This document shows positions 57,830-64,000 of a stretch of 64,000 bases of DNA, in pieces. Position numbers and translations under genes: made by a program. How positions within the stretch are numbered: the stretch's first letter is position 1; every line of letters starts with the position of its first letter. The DNA comes from Luteococcus peritonei. GTDB taxonomy: Bacteria; Actinomycetota; Actinomycetes; Propionibacteriales; Propionibacteriaceae. The DNA lies in contig NZ_BAAAIX010000033.1 of NCBI RefSeq assembly GCF_039526385.1, positions 1-64,000 of the forward strand, in the 5' to 3' direction. Below the pieces are notes generated by a model. That model ran no database searches, was not told the origin of the DNA, and worked only from the letters and a program-made list of their open reading frames with translations.

Positions 57830-59293
57830 CTATCGCACGGTGCTGGTGGGGGCCGTGGGATTGGTCCTGGCGGCGTAGCCGAGCTTGTGCCCGGTCACCC
57901 GCAGCATGACCTTCGAGCCCCGGTCCGCGGTGGTCAGCCGGTAGGTGCGAGCCCTGGCGCCGGGGATCGCGGTGGAGCGCCCGGTGCTGGAGATGCGGTA
58001 CCACTGGTAGCCCAGTGCCACCGTGCCCGAGCCCCAGACACCGGGGTTGGCGGTGAGCACCTGACCCACGCGCGGCGTGCCGCTGATCGTCGGGCGTCCG
58101 ATCCGTTCCAGCGCGCCGGGTGTGATGCCGCCGAGCGTGTAGAGCAGGCGGTTGGGGGTGCCGGTGGGCAGCCCGGTCATGACATTGCGGGTGGACTGGT
58201 TGAGGATCTGGGTGCCCACCTGGGCCGGGGTCCAGGTGGGGCGCGCCTGCAGCACCAGGGCGGCGGCGCCGCTCACATGGGGCGCCGCCATCGAGCTGCC
58301 GCTCATCGTGGCGGTGGCGGTGGCCGAACCGATGCCGACCGAGAGCACCGAGACGCCCGGGGCGAAGATGTCGACGCAGCGTCCCGTGTAGGTCCAGTAG
58401 GGGCGACGGCTGTTGCTGGCATTGGCCACGGTCAGCGCCCCGGCCACGCGCGAGGGGCTGTAGTTGCAGGCGTCGTGGGAGGTGCCGGGCGCCTCGCCCT
58501 CCTCGATGTTGCCGGAGGCGGTGACCACGGTGACGCCGTCGTTCAGCGCCCGCTGCACGGCGGCGTCGATGGCGGCGGAGCGGTCCCCGTCGAGGCTGAG
58601 GTTGAGCACGGCCGGGCCACCGGTGTGGTTGGCCACCACCCAGTCCATGGCGGCGACGGTGTCGGAGACGTAGCCGCCACCCTCGCAGTCCAGCACCTTC
58701 ACGGGCACCACGGTGGCCTGCTTGGCCACACCGAAGCGGGTGCCGGCCACGATGCCGGTGACATGGCTGCCGTGACCCTGGCAGTCGGCGGGGGCCTTGC
58801 CCGGCTCCACGAAGTTGGGGCCCTTGACGATCCGTCCCGCCAGGTCCTGGCTGGCCAGGTTGAGGCCGGTGTCCACGACGTAGACCTTGACCCCCTTGCC
58901 GGTGAAGGTGCTGGTGTAGCTCCTGCTGGGGCTGGTGGTGCGCTGGTCGATGCGGTCCAGGTTGCCCGGGGGGTTGGTCTGCACCCCGGCCACGCTGATC
59001 CGGGCGTCGGGCTCCACGGAGAGGACGTGGGGACTGCGGCGCAGGGCTGCCGCGCGGACCGGGCTCATCTCCACCACGGCACCGTTGAAGACGTGGCTGA
59101 AGTGGCGTCGCACGCGCTCGCCGCGCCGCTCGATGCCGCGGGCCTGGACGCGCTGCGCGCCGGCGGAGTCCCAGCGCACGATGAAGCGCTGCCGGGGCTG
59201 CTGGCGGTCGGTCGGCAGGGGCTGGGCCGCGGCCGTCGGGGCGGCGCCGACGAGGCAGGCCAGCGCCAGCAGGACGGCGGGGAACTTCTTCAT
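57830..59293 (-). CDS. Secreted subtilisin-like serine protease (S8, proteinase K type)
   Basis: A 487-residue exported protease. Signal peptide about 1-23 (ending AAAQ), an inhibitor I9-type propeptide (to about 100), and the catalytic domain with aspartate in VVDTGLN, histidine in GHGSHVTG and serine in SGSSMAAPH. The paired cysteines are typical of the proteinase K group. The last 95 residues (GTPRVGQVLTANPGVWGSG, YQWYR) form an Ig-like wall or substrate-binding module. No sorting signal, so released or loosely wall-bound. Confidence 0.94.
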   Translation of the reverse strand: MKKFPAVLLALACLVGAAPTAAAQPLPTDRQQPRQRFIVRWDSAGAQRVQARGIERRGERVRRHFSHVFNGAVVEMSPVRAAALRRSPHVLSVEPDARISVAGVQTNPPGNLDRIDQRTTSPSRSYTSTFTGKGVKVYVVDTGLNLASQDLAGRIVKGPNFVEPGKAPADCQGHGSHVTGIVAGTRFGVAKQATVVPVKVLDCEGGGYVSDTVAAMDWVVANHTGGPAVLNLSLDGDRSAAIDAAVQRALNDGVTVVTASGNIEEGEAPGTSHDACNYSPSRVAGALTVANASNSRRPYWTYTGRCVDIFAPGVSVLSVGIGSATATATMSGSSMAAPHVSGAAALVLQARPTWTPAQVGTQILNQSTRNVMTGLPTGTPNRLLYTLGGITPGALERIGRPTISGTPRVGQVLTANPGVWGSGTVALGYQWYRISSTGRSTAIPGARARTYRLTTADRGSKVMLRVTGHKLGYAARTNPTAPTSTVR

Positions 59294-59423
59294 GGAAACC
59301 TCGGATCCGGGTGAGTGATCATCTCCACCATAGGTGTCGGGGCGCTCGGGGCCCTCTTCGCGGCGGCCTGGACGGCATGATAAGCGTCATAATCCTTGAG
59401 CCCGGATTGAAGGTTTCGCAAGG

Positions 59424-59441
59424 TAGTTGATTTTTCAAATA
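59424..59441. promoter_or_regulatory. MarR-type operator candidate upstream of yceI
   Basis: TAGTTGATTTTTCAAATA: TTGA and TCAA around TTTT, with TA/TA ends also pairing, so 6 of 7 arm positions match. The AT-rich TTGA...TCAA form is typical of MarR-family sites. It is about 90 bp before the YceI start. Confidence 0.4.
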
Positions 59442-59530
59442 ACATTGCGCTAGAGTCGAAACCGTTGGACGACGAGCCCAATGCCTGACCGGGCACCCGG
59501 CCAGTCCCCCAAGAGACATCAGGAGAGACC

Positions 59531-60079
59531 ATGACCGACATGACTGCCCTCGAGGGCACCTACGTCATCGACCCCACCCACTCCACCCTCGGCTTCGTGG
59601 CGCGCCACGCCATGATCACCAAGGTGCGCGGCTCCTTCACCGACTTCTCCGGCACCGCCGAGATCCACGGCTCCGCCCCCGAGACCTCCCGCGTGAACGT
59701 CGACATCGACGTGAACTCCGTCGACACCCGCAATGCCGATCGCGACGGCCACCTGAAGAGCGGCGACTTCTTCGAGACCGAGAAGTTCCCGAAGATCACC
59801 TTCGCCTCCACCAACGTGGCGGTCACCGACGCCAGCACCGTGGAGATCACCGGCGACCTGACCATCAAGGACGTCACCCAGAGCGTCACCATCCCCTTCG
59901 AGTTCACCGGCGAGGCCGTCGATCCCTTCGGCAACACCCGCATCGGCTTCGAGGGAAGCACCGAGGTGAACCGTCGTGACTTCAACCTGACCTGGAATGC
60001 CGCGCTGGACACCGGCGGCGTGCTGGTCAGCGAGAAGATCACCCTCGAGTTCGAGGTCTCGGCCATCAAGCAGGCCTGA
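59531..60079 (+). CDS. YceI-family lipocalin-like protein
   Basis: A 182-residue protein of the YceI family, an extended lipocalin-like beta barrel that binds long isoprenoids in known structures. The family pattern is clear: GTYVIDPTHSTLGFVARHAMI, DRDGHLKSGDFF, FPKITFAS, and DFNLTWN near the end. There is no signal peptide, so it is cytosolic here, as in many actinobacteria. ATG at 59531 follows CAGGAGAG. Preceded by a MarR-type palindrome although no MarR gene is close. Confidence 0.93.
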   Translation: MTDMTALEGTYVIDPTHSTLGFVARHAMITKVRGSFTDFSGTAEIHGSAPETSRVNVDIDVNSVDTRNADRDGHLKSGDFFETEKFPKITFASTNVAVTDASTVEITGDLTIKDVTQSVTIPFEFTGEAVDPFGNTRIGFEGSTEVNRRDFNLTWNAALDTGGVLVSEKITLEFEVSAIKQA

Positions 60080-60088
60080 GCCGCAGCG

Positions 60089-60127
60089 CGACGGCGCCCG
60101 GTCCCCGGTGGGGAACGGGCGCCGTCG
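60089..60127. terminator. Terminator between yceI and YdeI-family gene
   Basis: 18-bp stem with one mismatch (60089-60106 with 60110-60127) and a 3-base loop between convergent genes. Confidence 0.8.
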
Positions 60128-60169
60128 TCGTCTCGGCAGCAGACCACCCGCCACCTGCTGGGCCGCTGC

Positions 60170-60826
60170 TCAGCCCTCTGCGGCCAGCCCGATCGCCGCC
60201 CGGGCCCGCGCCAGCCAGGCCGGCCGGTCCCCGTAGCGCTGCGGCTTGACCAGCCGGCCGTGGTGGCAGTCGTCCACCAGCTCGGCCAGCCGGCGCTCCC
60301 GGGTGGTGGCCTGCCTGGCCTGGTTGACCCAGTGGCGGCAGGTCTTGCGATAGCCCTCGGTGGCCTGCTCCCAGAAGGTCAGCGCCACCGGATCGGCCTC
60401 CAGCGCCGCCTGCTGCTCCTCGGTCCAGGTGGGCTGGTCCGACTCGAAGGAGTAGACCGCCTCGCGGTCGCTGCGCCGTGCCTGCCAGACCGCCAGGCCC
60501 GCGGGCTCCATCCGGCCCTCGGCCCGCAGCCGCTCGACGGTGGCCAGGTTCACCGCCGACCAGTTGCTGCCCGGCTTGCGCGGGGTCCAGCGCTGCCGCG
60601 TGCTGTCGGCGTCGATCCGGCGCGCGGTGGAGTCGATCCAGCCGAAGCGCAGCGCCTCCACCACGGCATCGGCCCAGACCAGACCACGCGGGCGGACGTG
60701 CACCTTGTTGAAGCCCATCCACAGCTCGGTACGGCTGGCGTGGTTGGCCGCCAGCCAGGCCGACCACTCGGCGGCGTCGTCGAAGAAGAGCACCTCGACG
60801 CCGTCCACCTCCAGGGTGCGGCTCAT
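60170..60826 (-). CDS. YdeI/OmpD-associated-family protein
   Basis: A 218-residue protein of the YdeI (bacteriocin-protection, YdeI/OmpD-associated) family. Diagnostic stretches are EWSAWLAANHASRTELWMGF, VVEALRFGWIDST, RRIDADSTRQRWTPRKPGSNW and the C-terminal ATTRERRLAELVDDC. The ATG overlaps the amylase-family stop by 4 bp (ATGA), so the two are translationally coupled. Biochemical role not established. Confidence 0.87.
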   Translation of the reverse strand: MSRTLEVDGVEVLFFDDAAEWSAWLAANHASRTELWMGFNKVHVRPRGLVWADAVVEALRFGWIDSTARRIDADSTRQRWTPRKPGSNWSAVNLATVERLRAEGRMEPAGLAVWQARRSDREAVYSFESDQPTWTEEQQAALEADPVALTFWEQATEGYRKTCRHWVNQARQATTRERRLAELVDDCHHGRLVKPQRYGDRPAWLARARAAIGLAAEG

Positions 60827-62136
60827 CCCAGCACGGCCCAGCCGTTCGGCGGCAGCACCACCAGGTGGCCGTCCTGCTGGATGTCCGCGCTGCCGGCCTC
60901 CACCTGGTGCACCCCGTCCACCGGGATCCCGGCCGGGGTGGCGTCGAGGTTGAGCGCCACCACCAGCGAGCCGCCCTCGCCGCTGGTGCGGTAGGCGTAC
61001 TGGGTGTTGGTCAGGTGCAGTTGCTGGGTGCGGGCGCGGTGCAGCCAGGCGTGCCGACGGCGCAGCGCCACCAGCTCCTGGTGCAGCCGGTAGGTGGGCC
61101 AGCCGTAGGGCAGCAGCTCCTGCGGCGAGTCGGGCATGGCCGGGCGGATCGCGTCGTCGCCGTGCCAGGTCTGGGTCTTCTCTCCGGTGAAGGCCTGCTC
61201 GTCGCCGTAGTAGACGGCGGGGGTGCCGCCGAGCGTCATCAGCATCACCAGCGCGTGCGGCTGGTGCTCGGGGGTGGGCACCTGGCTCGCCAGCCGGGTG
61301 ACGTCGTGGTTGCCGATGAAGGTCCACGGCACGAAGCTGTCGAGGAAGTCGTCGTGGCGGCCCACCGACCAGGCGGTCTCGAAGAAGTTGCGGTCCCTGA
61401 GCCCGGACCAGATGGCCTTCCACAGCTCGTACTGGGTGACCGAGTCCATGCCGGACTCCTGCACGATGCGGGGGTAGTCGCCGTGCAGCACCTCACCCAC
61501 CACGTAGACCTCCGGGTGGCGCTCACGGACCCGGGGCAGTACCCGGGTCCAGAAGTCCAGCGGCACGGCATAGGCCGCGTCCAGCCGCCAGGCGTCGATC
61601 CCGAGCTCCAGCCAGTGGCACATCGCCTCGGTCACCAGCTCGGCGACGGCCGGCGAGGAGTGGTCCAGGCTGACCAGCGCCTCGTGGCCCTCGAAGCAGT
61701 CCACCGAGCTGGGCGGCTGGCCGGGCTGCCAGTCCTGGGGCCAGGTGATCCGGAAGTACTGGTTGGCGCTGGAGGTGGGGCCCTCGGCCAGGGCCTGCTG
61801 CACCAGCGGGTGGTTGCGCCCGACGTGGTTGAAGACGCCGTCGAACATCACCTTCAGACCGCGCTGGTGACAGGCGTCCACCAGCTCGCGCAGGTCCTGC
61901 TCGCTGCCCAGCCGCTCGTCGAGCGCGAAGTGGTCGGTGATGTCGTATCCATGACCGCTGGAGGCGAAGAGCGGGTTCAGGGCCAGGCCCGACAGTCCCA
62001 GCTCGGTGACGTAGTCGAGCCAGCCGATGAGGGCGCTCACCGGCCGACGGCAGGCGCGGTCCTCACCGGTCACGTCCGCACCCACGAAGCCCAGCGGATA
62101 GACCTGCCACCACATCGAATGCTCCACCCAGTTCAT
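60823..62136 (-). CDS. Alpha-amylase-family glycoside hydrolase (GH13)
   Basis: A 437-residue cytosolic GH13 enzyme. The conserved regions are all visible: VMFDGVFNHVG, GIDAWRLDAAY with the nucleophile aspartate, VVGEVLHGDY with the acid/base glutamate, and FIGNHDVTR with the transition-state aspartate. There is no signal peptide. A small C-terminal beta domain follows. The subgroup (alpha-amylase, oligo-glucosidase or trehalose enzyme) cannot be fixed. Start ATG 62136. Confidence 0.92.
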   Translation of the reverse strand: MNWVEHSMWWQVYPLGFVGADVTGEDRACRRPVSALIGWLDYVTELGLSGLALNPLFASSGHGYDITDHFALDERLGSEQDLRELVDACHQRGLKVMFDGVFNHVGRNHPLVQQALAEGPTSSANQYFRITWPQDWQPGQPPSSVDCFEGHEALVSLDHSSPAVAELVTEAMCHWLELGIDAWRLDAAYAVPLDFWTRVLPRVRERHPEVYVVGEVLHGDYPRIVQESGMDSVTQYELWKAIWSGLRDRNFFETAWSVGRHDDFLDSFVPWTFIGNHDVTRLASQVPTPEHQPHALVMLMTLGGTPAVYYGDEQAFTGEKTQTWHGDDAIRPAMPDSPQELLPYGWPTYRLHQELVALRRRHAWLHRARTQQLHLTNTQYAYRTSGEGGSLVVALNLDATPAGIPVDGVHQVEAGSADIQQDGHLVVLPPNGWAVLG

Positions 62137-62243
62137 GGCCCCATCCTTCCATCGCCGCCCTGGTCGGGTGGGGGAGGGCCTGCCGCCCGGGCGTGGCAGC
62201 CGGGCCTGGCCACCGGCGGCACCCGACGGCAGACTGGGGCGCC

Positions 62244-62510
62244 ATGAGGGCTGTCCACTGTCACGTGCACGGGAGGGTGCAGGGCGTCGGCTACCGCTGG
62301 TCGTGCCTGCAGCGGGCCGAGGAGGTGGGTGCGGCCGGCTGGGTGCGCAACCTTCCCGACGGGCGCGTGGAGGCCTGGATCGAGGGCGACGACGAGGCCG
62401 TCGAGCAGCTGCTGGCCTGGTGCCGCCAGGGTCCGCGCTGGGGGCAGGTGGACCGGGTGGAGGCCCGGGAGGCCGGGCCACGGGGCTTCAGCGGCTTCGA
62501 GGTGCGCTGA
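62244..62510 (+). CDS. acyP: Acylphosphatase
   Basis: An 88-residue enzyme hydrolysing carboxyl-phosphate bonds. The active-site loop VHGRVQGVGYRW with the phosphate-binding arginine and the partner asparagine in GWVRNLPDGRVEAWIEG are intact, and the C-terminus GFSGFEVR is typical. The ATG at 62244 gives the standard length. It ends 2 bp from the convergent CDF gene. Confidence 0.94.
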   Translation: MRAVHCHVHGRVQGVGYRWSCLQRAEEVGAAGWVRNLPDGRVEAWIEGDDEAVEQLLAWCRQGPRWGQVDRVEAREAGPRGFSGFEVR

Positions 62511-62512
62511 GC

Positions 62513-63475
62513 TCAGGGCAGGATCGAGGCCTCGTCGGCCGAGCTCAGCGTCAGGATGGCCCGCTGCACCAGGTCGTGGTCCTCGATCTCGGCCTCCAGC
62601 CGGCGCAGCACGTCGGCCACGTGGGACTCGGACTCGTCGCCGGTCAGGTCCACCGCCGCCACCAGGAAGACCTTCTCCGCACCCACGTACTCCAGGTGCA
62701 GGTAGGTGATCCGGCTGATCTCGGGGTGGTCCAGCATCCGCTGCAGCACCCGGGCGCGCACCGAGGGGTCCACCGCCTGGCCGGAGAGGAAGTCACGGTT
62801 GCGCCCGATCAGGAAGGTGGCGATCACGCCGAGCAGCAGGCCCACCAGGATGGAGCCGATCGCGTCGTAGACGGCCTTGCCGGTGAGCTGGTGCGCCAGG
62901 ATGCCGGCGGCGGCCAGCAGCAGCCCGACCAGCGCCGCAGCGTCCTCGGCGAAGACGGCGCGCAGGGTGGGGTTCGAGGTGCGCGAGATGTGGTGCAGCA
63001 GTCCGACGCCGGCCTTGCGGGCGCCCTCGGAGGCCTCACGACGCGCCTGCAGGAAGCTGATCCCCTCCAGCACGAAGGCAATCGCCAGCACGATGTAGGC
63101 GATCCGGTAGTCCGACTCGGGCTCGTGGTTTCCCAGCTGGGTGATGCCGTGGTAGATCGAGACCACCGAGCCGGCCGTGAACAGTCCGATGGCCGCGAAC
63201 ATGCTCCAGATGTATCCCTCGCGGCCGTAGCCCATCGGGTGCGAAGCGTCCGGCGCCTGGCCGGACTTGCGCTCGGCCACCATCAGGAAGACCTCGTTGC
63301 CGGCATCGGCCCAGGAGTGGGCGGCCTCGGCCACCATGGAGGCCGAGCCGGTGATGATCGCCGCCACCGTCTTGGCGAGGGCGATCAGGGTGTTGGCTCC
63401 CAGCGCGATCAGCACCGTGAGCATGCTGCCGGAGGGCTTCGAGGTGGCGGCGGGTGCCGCAGCGGTCTGGTTCAC
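62513..63475 (-). CDS. Cation diffusion facilitator (metal/proton antiporter)
   Basis: A 320-residue CDF/SLC30 transporter. Six membrane helices lie between about 20 and 215; helix 2 carries HSWAD and helix 5 AEDAAALVG, the metal-site motifs. A cytoplasmic ferredoxin-like domain (about 220-320) follows. Substrates of the family are Zn, Fe, Mn or Co; HxxxD in helix 2 does not settle which. Start GTG at 63475 (VNQTAAAP); ribosome site weak, and an ATG at 63424 is possible. Confidence 0.88.
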   Translation of the reverse strand: MNQTAAAPAATSKPSGSMLTVLIALGANTLIALAKTVAAIITGSASMVAEAAHSWADAGNEVFLMVAERKSGQAPDASHPMGYGREGYIWSMFAAIGLFTAGSVVSIYHGITQLGNHEPESDYRIAYIVLAIAFVLEGISFLQARREASEGARKAGVGLLHHISRTSNPTLRAVFAEDAAALVGLLLAAAGILAHQLTGKAVYDAIGSILVGLLLGVIATFLIGRNRDFLSGQAVDPSVRARVLQRMLDHPEISRITYLHLEYVGAEKVFLVAAVDLTGDESESHVADVLRRLEAEIEDHDLVQRAILTLSSADEASILP

Positions 63476-63684
63476 GGGCGTGAGACTACGCCGGGGGAGC
63501 GGTCCCGAACGGCACGATCTTCTGCTGCGCTCAGCATCGCGGCGCACCGCCCGGCCACCTCCCCAGGGGTGTTCGCTCAGGGCGTCGCAAATCCGGCTGC
63601 CGGTTCTGGTGGAGGCCCACAGGCCGCCAGTACCGTTGTTGTCGAGGGCCACCAAGGCCAATCGATCACGATCAGGAGACGATC

Positions 63685-64000
63685 ATGAGCCAGTACAACG
63701 ACGAGGCCAACAAGACCGAGGCCGCCAAGCAGGCTGCGGCCGACGCCGCTGCCAAGGCGAAGTCGCAGGCTGACGCCGCCAAGGCCGCCGCGCAGCAGAA
63801 GGCCGACGCCGCCAAGGCCACCGCCTCCGAGAAGACCGAGCAGGCCCGGCGCACCGCGCAGGAGAAGGCCGAGCAGATCAAGGCCCAGACCGCCGGCGCG
63901 CAGGACAAGGCCAAGGAGGCCCAGGACAAGGCCAAGGAGGCCGCCCAGAAGGCCAAGGAGGCCGCTGACCAGGCCGCCAGCAAGGCTGGCGAGGCCGTCC
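63685..64000 (+). CDS. Ala/Lys-rich LEA-like protein (cut by window edge)
   Basis: The first 105 residues only; the gene runs past the right edge. After MSQYNDEANKTEAAKQ the chain is almost wholly Ala, Lys, Glu, Gln and Asp in an 11-mer-like pattern (KAKEAAQKAKEAADQAASKA), which predicts a long amphipathic helix or coiled coil, like LEA-type desiccation-protection or apolipoprotein-like proteins. ATG 63685 has AGGAGA 7 bases upstream. Function is inferred from composition only. Confidence 0.75.
   Translation, partial: MSQYNDEANKTEAAKQAAADAAAKAKSQADAAKAAAQQKADAAKATASEKTEQARRTAQEKAEQIKAQTAGAQDKAKEAQDKAKEAAQKAKEAADQAASKAGEAV

Overview
The window is 64 kb of very GC-rich chromosome from an actinobacterium and covers its replication origin. 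The evidence is the order rpmH-rnpA-yidD-yidC-jag / rsmG / parA-parB on one side of dnaA and dnaN / gnd-recF-DUF721-gyrB-gyrA-DUF3566-tRNA-Ile on the other, the frequent GTG starts, and the SURF1-DUF3817 and Rpf-LysM genes. A member of the Propionibacteriales is plausible, but that is inference from gene content only.

Layout. 1-9.4 kb: a TetR regulator, glycerol kinase divergent from a SorC-type regulator, a PLP decarboxylase of the LysA fold, a thioredoxin system (trxB-trxA) behind a textbook SigR/SigH-type promoter, an OsmC protein, and a secreted Rpf-LysM wall hydrolase. 8.7-13 kb: a GNAT-like gene, then the tight run aminotransferase-ddl-SURF1-DUF3817. 13-21 kb (minus strand): parB-parA, a 1.1-kb gene-free stretch holding two perfect parS sites (a third lies just upstream of parA and a fourth, degenerate, before rsmG), rsmG, an inserted alpha/beta hydrolase on the plus strand, jag, yidC, yidD, rnpA, rpmH. 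20.8-25.4 kb: the origin itself, with DnaA-box clusters on both sides of dnaA; a tetR gene sits between dnaA and dnaN, and a perfect dyad of DnaA boxes follows dnaN. 25.4-37 kb: aldehyde dehydrogenase plus DUF779, gnd, a small membrane gene between exact 35-bp direct repeats, recF, DUF721 (DciA-like), gyrB, gyrA, DUF3566 and tRNA-Ile.

37-50 kb is the most unusual part. A small HTH gene with a leaderless-looking promoter buried in a large palindrome precedes a ClpN/SRPBCC-like protein. It is followed by a signalling island: a NatAB-type ABC exporter, a NarL-type two-component pair, a second NarL-type regulator divergent from a 738-residue protein that carries two consecutive histidine-kinase modules (the first apparently dead), an OmpR-type pair, and an LPHTG wall-anchored repeat protein whose AT-rich upstream region has Fur/Zur-like palindromes.

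50-64 kb holds central metabolism and housekeeping: a DJ-1/PfpI protein, a membrane-anchored protein with an internal twin-arginine motif, class I fumarase, a ferric-reductase-like flavoprotein, citrate synthase, a secreted subtilase, YceI, a YdeI-family protein overlapping an alpha-amylase-family gene, acylphosphatase, a CDF metal transporter, and the start of an Ala/Lys-rich LEA-like protein cut by the window edge.

Functional links. The central block is the replication, segregation and topology core. The trx/OsmC genes form a thiol-stress unit, fumarase and citrate synthase belong to the TCA cycle, and the 38.7-50 kb island looks like envelope sensing with a transporter and a surface protein as outputs. 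All family calls rest on reading the translated sequence; no database search was run.
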